DNA of 64,000 bases from Streptococcus toyakuensis (GCF_024346585.1 NZ_AP024523.1:1683001-1747000), one strand, 5' to 3'; positions 19,738 through 31,965 are shown, counted from the stretch's first letter. Made by a program: numbers and translations. Notes: generated by a model from the sequence alone, not told the origin.

Positions 19738-19848
19738 TCAAGTCCGTACTTCTTGTCCATAAGCTTCTGTCAAAAGGACCTTGCTTTCTTGCTTAGATTT
19801 TAAAACATCATCCACACCAAATACGATATACGAATGAATATCAATCAT
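19738..19848 (-). pseudogene. wzh: Truncated wzh (cpsB), 5' remnant
   Basis: Starting at the ATG 19846-19848, six bases past the wzg stop, the minus strand encodes MIDIHSYIVFGVDDVLKSKQ and continues to a stop at codon 37. This matches the N-terminus of the Wzh/CpsB phosphotyrosine phosphatase (MIDIHSHIVFDVDDGPKS in intact copies, from memory). The metal-binding HSH motif is changed to HSY. The remaining ~200 codons are missing, so the gene is dead. Confidence 0.82.
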
Positions 19849-19854
19849 TGTGTC

Positions 19855-21300
19855 TTATTTTCCTTCCATCACATCATTGATTGCAGCCTTGACTGACTCT
19901 AAACTGCTATCACTTATCTCCATCATGTAAAGGTTGCTATCAGGCATGGCATAGGATGGCAAATCCATACGCCCTGTTCCTTTAAGATCTTGCGAATTAA
20001 TCTTATAAGTTCCACCACTCTCAAGTTGGGCATTGGCCAGGTTCATCATGGTTTCAAGTGGCATATTGGTTTGCACGGAATCTTGTAGACCCTTTATAAT
20101 ACTGTCATAATTTTTCAAAGCTTCTGTCGAAGTTAACTTTTGCAAAATAGCGACAATAACTTTTTGCTGGTTACGACCACGATCTCGGTCTCCATCTGCC
20201 AATGAATAACGCTCACGTACAAAGCTAAGAGCTTGCTCCGAGTCAAGATGAACATTCCCTACAGGATAGAACTTCCCATTTGTATGAGCAGTAAATTCTT
20301 GATCATTATGAACATCAACTCCACCGAGAAGATCTATTAATTTCAAGAAAGAAGTGAAATTCAAACGAGCGTAATAGTTCAAGTCAATACCGTAGAGATT
20401 TTCCAGTGTATGAATGGAAGCATCTACTCCATAAATCCCCGCATGGGTCAACTTATCTTTTTGGTTGTTACCACCATCTGCAATTGGAACATAGGAATCA
20501 CGAGGTGTCGTTGTCAAGAGAATCTTTTTAGTTTCGCGATTAACTGTCATAATGATATTGACATCAGACCGAGAAACCGAACTGATTGGACCGTAAGTAT
20601 CAATTCCACTGATATAAACGTTGAAACTGTCACCTTTGACATCTTTTGGAGTTTCAACCGTCTTGGTTAACTCTTTGGTGTAGATTTTCTTAATCTTTGA
20701 AGCATAGTCAGGATATTCCGATTCGATAATGTTTTCAAAGACACTGTTTAGAATGATTGCCTTTGTATCACCGGCTAGCAAGCTCTTATAGGCCGCAAGA
20801 TAGGAGCTACTTTCTTCGACTGTCAATTCCTTATTTTGATTAGCCTTAAGATCATTCATCAACTGTTGGATATTATCCTTATCCGTCCCAGTAGGTCCCA
20901 TCACACTAGTTACCTGACTGATATTCTCAATTGGACTATCTGCTAGCACAGCAATACTCATCGAATAATTTGAGTAATTCGATGTTGCATTCAGGCGACT
21001 GGTAAATCCAATGAACTGCCCTACAGCAAAGAGAGAAGTACCATTGATTAACACACCAAGTAGTAATAAAATCAACGTTAGATTTTGAACTTTCTTTGAC
21101 CGAATTAAAAAGAAGCACAAGATAGCTAAGGCTACAATTAAGACAGTGACCACTATATTGAGATATCGGAAGGCTAGCATATTATACTTGAAAATCAAAA
21201 ACAACAAAAAGACTGCTAGTAATGCATAGATAGCTAGCAACCCCCAACTAATCAATATTTTTGTTTTACCCTGACGAGCTCGCTTAGAAGATCTACTCAC
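19855..21300 (-). CDS. wzg: Wzg (CpsA), LytR-CpsA-Psr family protein
   Basis: First gene of pneumococcal capsule operons; 481 aa, the full family length. It has three N-terminal membrane segments within residues ~15-105 ([20 protein letters not shown] and following), an accessory domain, and the LCP catalytic domain ([48 protein letters not shown]) that transfers glycopolymers from lipid carrier to peptidoglycan. The GTG start at 21300 fits the family N-terminus MSR. With the rest of the operon missing it could only act on other polymers such as teichoic acid; LCP paralogues are known to be partly redundant. Confidence 0.93.
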   Translation of the reverse strand: MSRSSKRARQGKTKILISWGLLAIYALLAVFLLFLIFKYNMLAFRYLNIVVTVLIVALAILCFFLIRSKKVQNLTLILLLLGVLINGTSLFAVGQFIGFTSRLNATSNYSNYSMSIAVLADSPIENISQVTSVMGPTGTDKDNIQQLMNDLKANQNKELTVEESSSYLAAYKSLLAGDTKAIILNSVFENIIESEYPDYASKIKKIYTKELTKTVETPKDVKGDSFNVYISGIDTYGPISSVSRSDVNIIMTVNRETKKILLTTTPRDSYVPIADGGNNQKDKLTHAGIYGVDASIHTLENLYGIDLNYYARLNFTSFLKLIDLLGGVDVHNDQEFTAHTNGKFYPVGNVHLDSEQALSFVRERYSLADGDRDRGRNQQKVIVAILQKLTSTEALKNYDSIIKGLQDSVQTNMPLETMMNLANAQLESGGTYKINSQDLKGTGRMDLPSYAMPDSNLYMMEISDSSLESVKAAINDVMEGK

Positions 21301-21334
21301 GATATACCTCTATTATCAATTTTTATTTCATTTT

Positions 21335-21343
21335 ATTATATCA
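21335..21343 (-). promoter_or_regulatory. -10 of the capsule (wzg) promoter
   Basis: On the minus strand TGATATAAT (extended -10, core 21335-21340) sits about 35 nt upstream of the wzg GTG, the position of the cps promoter in encapsulated strains. So the promoter survives although the operon is gone. Confidence 0.6.
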
Positions 21344-21457
21344 TAAAAAAATACACTTGTGAGATAAATCCGCTTAGGTAAGGCGTTTTCATCTTCTTTC
21401 CGAAACATTCTTTTTGATTTGCAAACAATTACATCAATAAATTTACTATATAAACAT

Positions 21458-21482
21458 CAAAAAGGTCCCTTACGGAACCTCA
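21458..21482 (-). terminator. Terminator after the second AliB-like gene
   Basis: Minus-strand AGGTTCC-GTAA-GGGACCT followed by TTTTTGATG, eight bases past the stop codon. It insulates wzg from upstream transcription. Confidence 0.75.
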
Positions 21483-21489
21483 TTCATCT

Positions 21490-23448
21490 TTATTTAACAT
21501 GATTTTCTGCTTCTTTTTGAGCTTTTTCGATTGCTTTTTTACTTTCTTGCTCCCATTTAGTCTTAGCTTCTTCATACTGTTTGGTTGTCACAGTATCTTT
21601 TTGCAGTTTCATGTACTTGTAGTTATTGCCATCACCCTTGATGCCGACCAGTGAATAGCCTCTTGTAAATGGCGTTACTTTGGTTACAGATGCTGTACCA
21701 CCACTTGACATTGCTGACATAATCAGAGAATTGTCAATCATCCAAGCCTGTGCTTCAGCATATTTTTCATAGCGTTTGGCTACATCTTTATTTTCGCTAT
21801 CTGCATCTTTGAGCATCTTGGTGTAAGTATCAAGTCCCAAGCTAGCAATCTTAGCTTTATCTTCTTGAGCATCTAGACCAAAAATCTTGAGATAGAATCC
21901 ATCCTCTGTATTGAAAGGATTGAGGTAAGTTGATGGATCTTGGTAGTCACCTACCCAACCATCAAAGTTCAAATCATAGTCACGATCAGCTGGCGTTGGT
22001 GCTAAGAAGGCTACGTTATTAAAATCATCTGTTGAAAGTTGCTGAACATCAATGACAATGTTATCAGCACCTAAAACTGACTCAAGGGTCTGCTTAACTG
22101 AGTTCATGCCTGTCACAGCATTTTTACTTGTTTGATCAACAGCTACATCCAAGTGAATAGGGAAAGTCACACCTTGACTTGCCAATTCTTTTTTAGCTTC
22201 CGCAAATTTTGCTTGGGCTTTTTCTTTGTTAAAATAGGCATCCTGAGCATCTGCCAAGTTAATACCTGACCATTCTGTGCCATAGTTGACCAATTTAGAA
22301 GCGACTACTTCTCCAAAAGTCTTGTCTCCAACTTGGACAAATGTAGGAGGTACTAGGGTGTTACGAAGGGTCTTGCTAGCCGCTTCTTCCCCATTTGACT
22401 GAGCAGAATAGGCTGTGCGGTCCAAGGCAAAGTTCACCGCTTGGCGGAAGTTCTTGTTCAAAACAGCTGTCTCAGTTGACTTCTTCTGCTCATCTGTTGT
22501 CTTAGCAGTGTGATTGTAGGCCTTACGGTTGACGTTAAAATTGAAATACCAAGAAGTCTTGTCCTGCAAGCTATAGACGATATTATCCTTATATTTCTCC
22601 TTGGTCTTAGCAAAGTTAGAACTATTTGGATAAACACCTGCGATTGAATAAGCTCCACTTTCAAAGTTACGGATGGTCAATTCTTGGTCTGAACCATCAA
22701 AATAGGCCAATTTTACGTGTTCAATCGATACTTTGTCATGATCATAATAATGCGGATTTTTCACATACTCGATCGATGATTTTGATGTGAAATCTTTTAA
22801 CAAATAAGGTCCGCTGTAGAGAATGCTATCTGGAGATAGGGTACCAAAATCTTTCCCTTTTGAGTTTAGAAACTCTTCATTCACTGGGAAAAGAATACTG
22901 TTGGTTGTTTTTGAGTTCCAGTAAGGTTCTGGGCGCGCCAAAGTATACTCAACAGTCTGGTCGTCAATGGCCTTCACCCCAACCTTAGAAAAGTCAGAAT
23001 CCGCTCCTGTAATATAATCATTCAAGCCCTTGATTGAGTTTTGAATCAAGTCAATGGCCTGGGATTTATTATCCACTGCGTATTTGATACCTGTCACAAA
23101 ATCTTGTGCCTTGACTGGGGCATACTCTTCACCGTCAGCCGTAAACCATTTGGCATCTTTTCTCAGTTTATAGGTATAAGTCAGACCGTCGCTTGAAACA
23201 GACCAGTCCTCTGCCAAAGATGGAACTAGGTTTCCGTGGTTGTCATTTTCAAGCAAACCATCAACTAGGTTAGTAATAATAGCTGTATTATCAGCGTAGT
23301 AGTCTAATAAGTAGTTAAATGTAGTTGGGTTTCCACTAAAGGTTGATGAGTAAGTTTTTGTATCTGAACCTGATTGTCCGCAAGCAGTTAACAGCAAGGC
23401 AGCTGCAACAGTCAGACCTGCACTAAGGATACGCTTTTTTGTAGTCAT
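21490..23448 (-). CDS. aliD: AliB-like oligopeptide-binding lipoprotein (AliD type, ORF2)
   Basis: A 652-aa SBP_bac_5 lipoprotein with signal peptide and lipobox LTAC (residues ~19-23). It shares blocks with AliA (PSLAEDWSVSSDGLTYTYKL; LNKNFRQAVNFALDRTAYSA). In non-encapsulated pneumococci and relatives, two AliB-like proteins occupy the capsule site; the second from dexB is called AliD. They bind peptides from other bacteria, use the Ami permease, and affect competence and colonisation. Assignment as AliD rather than AliC rests on gene order, which I could not check by alignment. It has its own terminator. Confidence 0.78.
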   Translation of the reverse strand: MTTKKRILSAGLTVAAALLLTACGQSGSDTKTYSSTFSGNPTTFNYLLDYYADNTAIITNLVDGLLENDNHGNLVPSLAEDWSVSSDGLTYTYKLRKDAKWFTADGEEYAPVKAQDFVTGIKYAVDNKSQAIDLIQNSIKGLNDYITGADSDFSKVGVKAIDDQTVEYTLARPEPYWNSKTTNSILFPVNEEFLNSKGKDFGTLSPDSILYSGPYLLKDFTSKSSIEYVKNPHYYDHDKVSIEHVKLAYFDGSDQELTIRNFESGAYSIAGVYPNSSNFAKTKEKYKDNIVYSLQDKTSWYFNFNVNRKAYNHTAKTTDEQKKSTETAVLNKNFRQAVNFALDRTAYSAQSNGEEAASKTLRNTLVPPTFVQVGDKTFGEVVASKLVNYGTEWSGINLADAQDAYFNKEKAQAKFAEAKKELASQGVTFPIHLDVAVDQTSKNAVTGMNSVKQTLESVLGADNIVIDVQQLSTDDFNNVAFLAPTPADRDYDLNFDGWVGDYQDPSTYLNPFNTEDGFYLKIFGLDAQEDKAKIASLGLDTYTKMLKDADSENKDVAKRYEKYAEAQAWMIDNSLIMSAMSSGGTASVTKVTPFTRGYSLVGIKGDGNNYKYMKLQKDTVTTKQYEEAKTKWEQESKKAIEKAQKEAENHVK

Positions 23449-23561
23449 CTTCTTTCTCCTTTATGTTAGTTTTTATAACATAGGTTTATTTTACCAAAAT
23501 AGTGGGAATTTGTAAAGTTAATTGAATTTCTAGAATGAAAGTTTATAAACTTTAGTCATAA

Positions 23562-23608
23562 AAAAACAAAGGATTTCTGTCTTTCATACAGTCCTCCCTT
23601 GTTTTTAT
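23562..23608 (-). terminator. Terminator after the first AliB-like gene
   Basis: On the minus strand AAAACAAGGGAGGACTGT pairs imperfectly with ACAGAAATCCTTTGTTTT around a 7-nt loop, ending in seven T. It lies in the gap between the two AliB-like genes, so each is separately transcribed. Confidence 0.75.
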
Positions 23609-23674
23609 GCGATTTATCATTTAAATATCAATGAATTAACTGATAACCTAACGAAAGCAAGAATCTCATTCACG

Positions 23675-25642
23675 TTATTTTATGTGCTTTTCTAAATCCT
23701 TTTGATACTGAGCATTCGATTCCAGTTTTTCCTTTTGCCACTTTTTGAAGGCCGCATCATACTCTTTAGTTGTCACAATATCATTTTGAAGTTCCATTCC
23801 TTTAAAAATAAATGGATCCCCCTTAATACCGACCTGTGAATAAGCTTTGGTAAATGGAACAGTACGACTAACCATAGGAGAGCCCCCTGAAGAAGCAACT
23901 GGAATAAGAAGTGAACTATCAGTAACCCAAGCCTGTGCTTTAGCATACTTTTTGTATCGTTTATCAAGATTACTTGTCTCAGAAGCCGCATCATCCAAGA
24001 GCTTCTTGTATTCATCCAAGCCAACTTTTGCCACAACTTCAGGATCCTTGCCCTTTGTTATACCTAGATGTTTCAAGGCAGAACCCTTCTTAGCATCTAA
24101 AATATTGAGATAGGTTGCTGGATCTTGGTAATCTGGTCCCCAACCTGTTCCGTTCAAATCATAATCTTTTTGGGTTGGAACTTTAGCTTGAGAAGTAATA
24201 CTTTCCTTCTCATTATCTGTCATTTGAAGAACATCTATAATCACATTCTCCGTTCCAAGCGTTTCTTCAATTGATTGTTTTAGCGAATTGGTTTGTTGCA
24301 CCGCAACTACATCTGTCTGTTCTACTGGCACATCTAGATGAATCGGGAAAGTCACTCCCTTAGCTTGCAATTCTGACTTCGCTTTTTCAAATGCAGACTT
24401 GGCCTTTGTTGGATTGTAAATTGTATCCTTACCATCTGTGAGAGTCACATCTTTCCACTGTTCTCCATATTTCAGTAGTTCATCCTGAGCCAACTGTCCG
24501 AAGGTCTTCCCAGCTACTTGAACGTAATTATCTGGCACTAGACTATTACGAATAATCTTATCCGCACCCTCTTCACCGTTTAATTGAGCTGTATAGGCGT
24601 GGCGATTGAAGGCAAAATTAATTGCTTGACGGAAGTTCTTATTGAGAAGAGCTTCTTTTGTTGATGTTTTTTGTGACTCATCTGTTTTAGCTGTTTTATT
24701 GTAAGACTGGCGGTTTACGTTCACAGTGAGGTAGTAGCTTGTTGCCTCTTGTGGACTATAGACAATCTTATCTCCGTACTCTTTCTTAGTTGACTCAAAG
24801 TTTGAGCTTGCTGGAAAAAGACGTGCAGTGGTATAGGCACCTTGTGTAAAGCTACGAATTAAGGATTCTTGATCTGAACCATCATAGAATGTCAATTTAA
24901 CATTATCAATTTTGACATTGTCCTTATCCCAATAGTTAGGATTTTTTTCATATTCAATCACAGATTTAGAAATCAAAGATTTCAAAAAATATGGGCCATT
25001 GTAAAGAATACTTGATGGAGTTGGCGCTCCGTAATCCTTGCCTGTTGCATTCAAAAATTCTTCATTTACAGGAAGCATGGTTGCTGTGGTTACTTTAGAG
25101 TTCCAAAAACTTTCCGGTTTATTAAGGGTATATTCTACCGTATAATCATCAAGAGCCTTCACACCTACAGTTGAGAAGTCGTTTGTCTCACCACTAACAT
25201 AAGCCTCCAATCCTTTGATGGATTTCTCAACCAAAGAAAGACCATCGGATTTTCCGTCTGCTGCATGCTTTAATCCGGTGACAAAATCCTGAGCTTTAAC
25301 TTCCGCATACTCTTCTCCTTCTGAAGTATACCACTTCACACCTTTACGTAGTTTGTAAGTATAAGTCAAGCCATCTTTAGAAACTGACCAATCCTCTGCT
25401 AGAGAAGGAATGAGATTCCCATATTTATCATTCTCTAAAAGACCGTCGACGACATTACCTATTACGTCAGAAGTTGAACTTTTACTTGTAACGCTATAAT
25501 CCAAGGATGATGGATCAACAGCATAAACATAAGAGAATGTTTTGGGAGCATCTGCATTCTTTTCACTTTTCCCACAAGCTGTTAAAAGAATGGCTGTACT
25601 CAAGGTCACTCCTGCTCCTAAGAGCCACTTTTTCGATTTCAT
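23675..25642 (-). CDS. aliC: AliB-like oligopeptide-binding lipoprotein (AliC type, ORF1)
   Basis: A 655-aa extracellular peptide-binding lipoprotein (SBP_bac_5), first gene after dexB. Lipobox LTAC at ~20-23; body includes PSLAEDWSVSKDGLTYTYKL, LNKNFRQAINFAFNRHAYTA and a C-terminal lysine-rich helix (KLESNAQYQKDLEKHIK). No peptide permease is encoded nearby, in line with use of the Ami transporter elsewhere. It and the next gene are diverged paralogues of aliA, and the three copies lie within 9 kb. The name AliC rests on gene order. Confidence 0.78.
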   Translation of the reverse strand: MKSKKWLLGAGVTLSTAILLTACGKSEKNADAPKTFSYVYAVDPSSLDYSVTSKSSTSDVIGNVVDGLLENDKYGNLIPSLAEDWSVSKDGLTYTYKLRKGVKWYTSEGEEYAEVKAQDFVTGLKHAADGKSDGLSLVEKSIKGLEAYVSGETNDFSTVGVKALDDYTVEYTLNKPESFWNSKVTTATMLPVNEEFLNATGKDYGAPTPSSILYNGPYFLKSLISKSVIEYEKNPNYWDKDNVKIDNVKLTFYDGSDQESLIRSFTQGAYTTARLFPASSNFESTKKEYGDKIVYSPQEATSYYLTVNVNRQSYNKTAKTDESQKTSTKEALLNKNFRQAINFAFNRHAYTAQLNGEEGADKIIRNSLVPDNYVQVAGKTFGQLAQDELLKYGEQWKDVTLTDGKDTIYNPTKAKSAFEKAKSELQAKGVTFPIHLDVPVEQTDVVAVQQTNSLKQSIEETLGTENVIIDVLQMTDNEKESITSQAKVPTQKDYDLNGTGWGPDYQDPATYLNILDAKKGSALKHLGITKGKDPEVVAKVGLDEYKKLLDDAASETSNLDKRYKKYAKAQAWVTDSSLLIPVASSGGSPMVSRTVPFTKAYSQVGIKGDPFIFKGMELQNDIVTTKEYDAAFKKWQKEKLESNAQYQKDLEKHIK

Positions 25643-25768
25643 AGGTAATCTCCTTTAAGAAAGTATTTTCACTATTATACCTTATTTTTTTATAAATACA
25701 AGAATTTTAGTGCGATTTGTTAGAAAATTCTAACAAATATTTTTAAAAGAGTTTTTTACACAACTTTT

Positions 25769-25803
25769 AGCAAAAAACCTCAAACTCTAAGGCTCAAGGT
25801 TCT
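25769..25803 (-). terminator. Terminator of dexB
   Basis: Minus-strand AACCTTGAGCC / GAGTTTGAGGTT with wobble pairs, followed by TTTTTTGC, directly after the dexB stop. Confidence 0.6.
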
Positions 25804-25809
25804 CACTTT

Positions 25810-27429
<1,620 letters not shown>

Positions 27430-27477
27430 TCATTATTTTAATAATCTACAGTCTATGATAGCGCTTTTCAGATTTTT

Positions 27478-27492
27478 ATGCAAGCGTTTGCC
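27478..27492. promoter_or_regulatory. Probable CcpA-binding cre site
   Basis: ATGCAAGCGTTTGCC fits the cre consensus WTGNAARCGNWWNCA at all but the last position. It lies 58 bp upstream of dexB in the divergent gap with the DUF1846 gene, so carbon catabolite repression of dexB is likely. Confidence 0.65.
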
Positions 27493-27572
27493 TAATCTTT
27501 TTGATTCCTTTTTTAACTCCATAGTTTCCTAACTTCCATTTTTTTATTATAATAGAGGTCAGAGGTAAAAAA

Positions 27573-29057
27573 ATGAAAAAACAAGCTTTTAGTTCTGAAC
27601 AATATTTGAATCTACAGCGCGACCACATTTTGGAGCGTATTAACCAATTTGACGGCAAACTCTACTTGGAGTTTGGTGGCAAAATGTTAGAAGATTTCCA
27701 CGCCGCTCGTGTCCTTCCTGGTTATGAGCCTGACAACAAAATCAAGCTCTTACAAGAATTGAAAGAGCAGGTTGAGGTTGTGATTGCTATTAATGCTAGC
27801 AATATCGAGCATTCCAAAGCACGTGGTGACTTGGGTATTTCTTATGACCAAGAAGTTCTTCGTTTGATTGACAAATTCAATGAATTAGGAATTTTTGTTG
27901 GCTCCGTTGTCATCACACAGTACGCTGGTCAACCAGCTGCAGATGCCTTCCGCAACCAACTTGAGAAAAACGGAATTGATTCTTATCTTCACTATCCAAT
28001 CAAAGGATATCCGACAGATATGGATCATATCATTTCTCCAGAAGGAATGGGAAAAAATGACTACATCAAAACTAGTCGCAACTTGATTGTCGTAACTGCT
28101 CCTGGACCTGGTTCTGGAAAATTGGCAACTTGTATGTCAAATATGTACCATGACCAAATCAATGGTATCAAGTCTGGCTACGCTAAATTTGAAACCTTCC
28201 CAGTTTGGAATCTTCCCCTTCATCACCCAGTCAATTTGGCCTACGAGGCTGCTACAGCTGACCTTGATGATGTCAACATGATTGACCCTTTCCATCTCCA
28301 AACCTATGGAGAAACCACTGTCAACTACAACCGTGATATCGAAATTTTCCCAGTGCTCAAGCGCATGTTAGAACGCATTCTAGGTGAATCTCCATACTCT
28401 TCACCGACAGATATGGGGGTCAACATGGTTGGTTTCGCTATTACAGATAATGAGGCTGCTATCGAAGCTTCTAAACAAGAAATCATCCGCCGCTACTATC
28501 AAACGGTCCTTGATTTTAAAGCCGAAAAAATTGGCGAAGCTGCTGTCAAGAAAATTGAGTTACTTATGAATGACCTCGGTATCACACCAGCAGACCGTAA
28601 GGTTGCTGTTGCTGCACGCCAAAAAGCTGAAGAAACTGGCGGACCAGCCCTATCCCTTGAATTGCCAAATGGGGAAATCGTCACAGGTAAGAACTCAGAG
28701 CTCTTTGGCCCTACAGCCGCTGCTCTTATCAACGCCATCAAGAAATCAGCTGACATCGCTAAAGAAGTAAAACTAATCGAACCTGAAGTTGTCAAACCGA
28801 TTCAAGGTCTTAAAATCGATCATCTGGGTAGCCGCAATCCACGCCTTCATTCAAATGAAATCCTGATTGCACTTGCTATCACAGCTACAGAAAATCCTGA
28901 TGCTGCTCGTGCTATGGAAGAACTTGGCAACCTCAAAGGAAGCGAAGCCCACTCAACCATCATCTTAACCGATGAAGACAAGAATGTCCTTCGTAAACTA
29001 GGGATCAACGTAACCTTTGATCCTTACTACCAATACGACCGCTTGTATCGTAAATAA
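27573..29057 (+). CDS. DUF1846 family protein
   Basis: A 494-aa cytoplasmic protein of the conserved DUF1846 family, found in many Firmicutes. Visible segments are the N-terminal [27 protein letters not shown] (positions ~10-36), the glycine-rich [18 protein letters not shown] (~170-187) and the C-terminal half with [21 protein letters not shown] nucleotide-binding role is suggested by the fold, but no reaction is established as far as I know. TATAAT at 27548-27553 and AGAGGTAAAAAA precede the start. It is monocistronic with its own terminator. Confidence 0.85.
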   Translation: MKKQAFSSEQYLNLQRDHILERINQFDGKLYLEFGGKMLEDFHAARVLPGYEPDNKIKLLQELKEQVEVVIAINASNIEHSKARGDLGISYDQEVLRLIDKFNELGIFVGSVVITQYAGQPAADAFRNQLEKNGIDSYLHYPIKGYPTDMDHIISPEGMGKNDYIKTSRNLIVVTAPGPGSGKLATCMSNMYHDQINGIKSGYAKFETFPVWNLPLHHPVNLAYEAATADLDDVNMIDPFHLQTYGETTVNYNRDIEIFPVLKRMLERILGESPYSSPTDMGVNMVGFAITDNEAAIEASKQEIIRRYYQTVLDFKAEKIGEAAVKKIELLMNDLGITPADRKVAVAARQKAEETGGPALSLELPNGEIVTGKNSELFGPTAAALINAIKKSADIAKEVKLIEPEVVKPIQGLKIDHLGSRNPRLHSNEILIALAITATENPDAARAMEELGNLKGSEAHSTIILTDEDKNVLRKLGINVTFDPYYQYDRLYRK

Positions 29058-29062
29058 AGATT

Positions 29063-29091
29063 TGAACCTCTCCACCCTCGGAGAGGTTTTC
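29063..29091 (+). terminator. Terminator of the DUF1846 gene
   Basis: AACCTCTCC-ACCC-TCGGAGAGGTT followed by TTCTCTCT, six bases past the stop. Confidence 0.75.
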
Positions 29092-29115
29092 TCTCTGTCT
29101 CAAGAGCTGGCTTTA

Positions 29116-29124
29116 TGTTATAAT
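29116..29124 (+). promoter_or_regulatory. Extended -10 promoter of luxS
   Basis: TGTTATAAT (TGnTATAAT) lies 27 nt upstream of the luxS start codon, with AAAGGA just before the ATG. Confidence 0.65.
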
Positions 29125-29151
29125 GAAAGAAGAAAACTGAAAGGATTTACC

Positions 29152-29634
29152 ATGTCAAAAGAAGTTATTGTTGAAAGTTTTGAACTTGACCACACCATTG
29201 TTAAAGCACCCTATGTTCGCTTGATTGGGGAAGAAACAGGACCAAAGGGAGACATCATCTCCAATTATGACATTCGCTTAGTACAACCCAATGAAGACTC
29301 AATCCCTACCGCTGGTCTGCACACTATCGAGCACCTCTTAGCCAAACTCATCCGTACCCGCATTGACGGTATGATTGACTGTTCACCATTTGGTTGCCGC
29401 ACAGGTTTCCACATGATTATGTGGGGGCGTCACACCAGTGCTGAAATCGCGGCCGTCATCAAGGATTCGCTCAAGGAAATCGCTGAGACTACTACTTGGG
29501 AAGATGTCCCTGGAACAACCATCGAATCTTGCGGAAACTACAAGGACCACAGCCTCTTTTCTGCTAAAGAATGGGCTAAACTCATTCTAGAACAAGGAAT
29601 CTCTGACGATGCCTTTGAACGTCATGTCATCTAA
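29152..29634 (+). CDS. luxS: S-ribosylhomocysteine lyase
   Basis: A 160-aa cytosolic metalloenzyme that cleaves S-ribosylhomocysteine to homocysteine and DPD, the precursor of autoinducer-2. The metal ligands are in place: H57 and H61 in HTIEH, C127 in ESCGNY; the catalytic Cys is C82 in PFGCRTGF. The ATG at 29152 ([14 protein letters not shown]) gives the family length. It lies convergent to clpL, as in pneumococcus. Confidence 0.97.
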   Translation: MSKEVIVESFELDHTIVKAPYVRLIGEETGPKGDIISNYDIRLVQPNEDSIPTAGLHTIEHLLAKLIRTRIDGMIDCSPFGCRTGFHMIMWGRHTSAEIAAVIKDSLKEIAETTTWEDVPGTTIESCGNYKDHSLFSAKEWAKLILEQGISDDAFERHVI

Positions 29635-29639
29635 TAATA

Positions 29640-29675
29640 AAAAAGAAACCAGCTTTTGAACTGGTTCCTTTTTTT
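29640..29675. terminator. Bidirectional terminator between luxS and clpL
   Basis: AAAGAAACCAG-CTTTTGAA-CTGGTTCCTTT, with A-run and T-run on the two sides, lies between the convergent stop codons. Confidence 0.75.
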
Positions 29676-29692
29676 ATTTTCAAAATCTTGAT

Positions 29693-31798
29693 TTAGGCTT
29701 TTTCACGAATAACTAAACCACCATCTTCCATATCTGCTTCCAGATGTTTAGCATCTAGGTGATCCAAGTGGAAGTCTGTCACCTTATCCCGAATTTCTTG
29801 TTCAACCACGCGACGGAGTGGACGAACACCCATGACTTCGTCATAACCTTCTTCTGTGATATAGTCCTTAGCTGCTTGACTGACTACCAAGTCAATGTCT
29901 TTCTTAGAAAGCGTCTTGTTAACTTCAACCAACATAAGGTCTACAATCTTAGAAAGATCTTCTTTGCTCAAGTGTGAGAATTCGATGACAGCATTGAAAC
30001 GGTTAAGGAATTCTGGACGGAAGTAAGGTTTCAAACGATCCATCAATTCTGGTTTATCAGCATCTTCTGTCAAGTTAGCTTCGTAACCAAAGCCTGCGTT
30101 TGAAGTTGCGATTATCACCGTATTCTTGAAGTTGACAGTGTTACCTTGACCATCTGTCAAACGACCATCATCCAAAACTTGAAGGAGAAGGGTGATGACT
30201 TGAGGGTCAGCCTTTTCAATTTCGTCGAGAAGGACGATTGAGTATGGATTGCGACGGACGCGTTCTGTCAAGGTATTGTTGTTGTCATCGTAACCAACAT
30301 AACCTGCAGTTGTACCAATCAATTTAGATACGGCTGTGCGGTCGCTGTATTCTGACATGTCCAAACGGATGATAGCATCTTTCGTTCCGAACATATCAAG
30401 AGCCAATTGTTTAGCCAACTCAGTCTTACCGACACCAGTAGGACCTACAAAGAGGAAGCTACCGATTGGACGGTTACCTTCATCAAAACCAGCACGGTTA
30501 CGACGGATAGCTTTTGCTACTGCTTCAACGGCCTTATCTTGACCAATAACTTTCGTCTGCAAACGATGACCCATATCTTTCAAACGTTCGATGTCCGTAG
30601 CCCCCATTTGAGATACTGGAATACCCGTCATACGTTCTACAGATTCAGCCACATCGTTGACACTTGCAGTCACTTTCATATCTTCTGTATGGTTTTCGAT
30701 TTTCTTTTCCAATTCTGCAATGCGTGTTTTATAGTTTAGAGCTGCTTCAAAATCTTCTGCCTCAACTGCTTTTTCTTGCTTGTCTTTTTCTACCTCAATT
30801 TCACGTTCAACAGCATGAACATCTGTTACTGGATGCTGAGCTGCCAAGTGAGCCGCCGTAACATCGACAAGGTCGATAGCCTTATCTGGCAAGCTACGTT
30901 GAGGAATATACTGAACAGAATAATCAACGGCAGCTTTTAAGACTTCATCTGGCAAAATAACATTGTGGTGTTGTTGATAGAGATCACGAATTCCTTGAAG
31001 GATTTTAAAAGTATCCTCTGCTGATGGAGCATTAACCTTCACTTCGTTGAAACGACGAGCAAGGGCTGCATTTTTCAAGATAGTATTACGGTATTCATCT
31101 TGAGTAGTTGCGCCAATCACTGTCAATTCTCCACGTGAAAGAGCTGGTTTCAAGATATCAGCAAGACCTTTAGACCCTTGACCATCACCTGTGCTACCAG
31201 CACCGAGAATTTGGTGAATTTCGTCGAAGAAGAGGATAATATTTCCAGCTTCTTTGACTTCGTTTACCAAGTTTTGAATGTTTTCTTCAAAGCTACCACG
31301 GTATTGAGTACCAGCTTCAAGTCCAGAAATATCAATAGAAATGATCTCTTTGTTCTTGATTGCTGCAGGAACGTCGCCGTTCACGATAGCTTGGGCCAAT
31401 CCTTCTACTACTGCAGTTTTACCAACACCAGCATCACCGACGAGAACTGGATTATTCTTTGTGCGACGAGAAAGAATTTCAGAAGTTTCTTGGATTTCTT
31501 TATTACGTCCAATAACCGGATCTAACTTACCTTCACGTGCTTCTGCAGTCAAGTTTCGACCTAGTTTTGCAAGGACACCGTCTTGTTTCATACCTGAAGA
31601 CTGTTGTTTCATTTGTCCATCAGCTTCTGCATTTCCTGGCAATTGACCCGTTGCACGATAGTGAGCGAACTCTTCAGGCGTTACTTCACGGCCGTTAATC
31701 AAGTAACGACGGTTTTCTGAACTATATCCACGCATACCACCCATCAATTGGTTAAATAAATCATCCATGTTGTTAAAATTATTAAAGTTGTTGTTCAT
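29693..31798 (-). CDS. clpL: ClpL, Hsp100 ATPase / chaperone
   Basis: A 701-aa cytosolic Hsp100 protein lacking the long ClpB/ClpC N-domain. A short Asn/Phe-rich N-terminus precedes AAA-1 (Walker [11 protein letters not shown]; Walker [10 protein letters not shown]), a short middle region with a coiled coil (~330-380), and AAA-2 (Walker [11 protein letters not shown]; Walker [12 protein letters not shown]). ClpL refolds aggregated proteins in heat shock and is linked to penicillin tolerance. It has no ClpP-docking tripeptide that I can identify. A CtsR operator lies just upstream, so it belongs to the class III heat-shock regulon. Confidence 0.95.
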   Translation of the reverse strand: MNNNFNNFNNMDDLFNQLMGGMRGYSSENRRYLINGREVTPEEFAHYRATGQLPGNAEADGQMKQQSSGMKQDGVLAKLGRNLTAEAREGKLDPVIGRNKEIQETSEILSRRTKNNPVLVGDAGVGKTAVVEGLAQAIVNGDVPAAIKNKEIISIDISGLEAGTQYRGSFEENIQNLVNEVKEAGNIILFFDEIHQILGAGSTGDGQGSKGLADILKPALSRGELTVIGATTQDEYRNTILKNAALARRFNEVKVNAPSAEDTFKILQGIRDLYQQHHNVILPDEVLKAAVDYSVQYIPQRSLPDKAIDLVDVTAAHLAAQHPVTDVHAVEREIEVEKDKQEKAVEAEDFEAALNYKTRIAELEKKIENHTEDMKVTASVNDVAESVERMTGIPVSQMGATDIERLKDMGHRLQTKVIGQDKAVEAVAKAIRRNRAGFDEGNRPIGSFLFVGPTGVGKTELAKQLALDMFGTKDAIIRLDMSEYSDRTAVSKLIGTTAGYVGYDDNNNTLTERVRRNPYSIVLLDEIEKADPQVITLLLQVLDDGRLTDGQGNTVNFKNTVIIATSNAGFGYEANLTEDADKPELMDRLKPYFRPEFLNRFNAVIEFSHLSKEDLSKIVDLMLVEVNKTLSKKDIDLVVSQAAKDYITEEGYDEVMGVRPLRRVVEQEIRDKVTDFHLDHLDAKHLEADMEDGGLVIREKA

Positions 31799-31834
31799 AT
31801 TCTTTACCTCTTTTTGTTATTTATTATTACTGAT

Positions 31835-31851
31835 ATTGACTATCTTTGACT
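31835..31851 (-). promoter_or_regulatory. CtsR operator of clpL
   Basis: On the minus strand AGTCAAA-GAT-AGTCAAT matches the CtsR direct heptad repeat (RGTCAAA-NAN-RGTCAAA) with one mismatch. It is 37 bp upstream of the clpL start and would overlap its promoter. Confidence 0.82.
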
Positions 31852-31875
31852 TTTTCTTTAAAAAATTTAGACTAG

Positions 31876-31965
31876 CTAAATCGCTACTCTACGTACTATT
31901 TCTGGTTTTTCTTTTTCAAGCAGGAGTAGACTATCTTTACTTCTAAAGATTTCTAGATTAAACAT
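31876..31965 (-). CDS. Possible 29-aa leader peptide upstream of clpL
   Basis: The minus strand has an ATG at 31965 with a strong ribosome-binding site (AGAGGTGGGG, 3-9 nt upstream) and 29 codons (MFNLEIFRSKDSLLLLEKEK and nine more). The peptide is rich in charged residues and leucine, with no signal peptide. It sits between a BOX element and the clpL CtsR site. Translation is suggested only by the ribosome-binding site; a short remnant of a longer gene is the alternative. Confidence 0.38.
   Translation of the reverse strand: MFNLEIFRSKDSLLLLEKEKPEIVRRVAI

Noticed and set aside
18986..21118. Several short ORFs opposite glf and wzg
   Set aside because: Antisense shadows of intact, recognisable genes.
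30336..31646. ORFs opposite clpL
   Set aside because: Shadows of a conserved gene with full AAA motifs on the minus strand.
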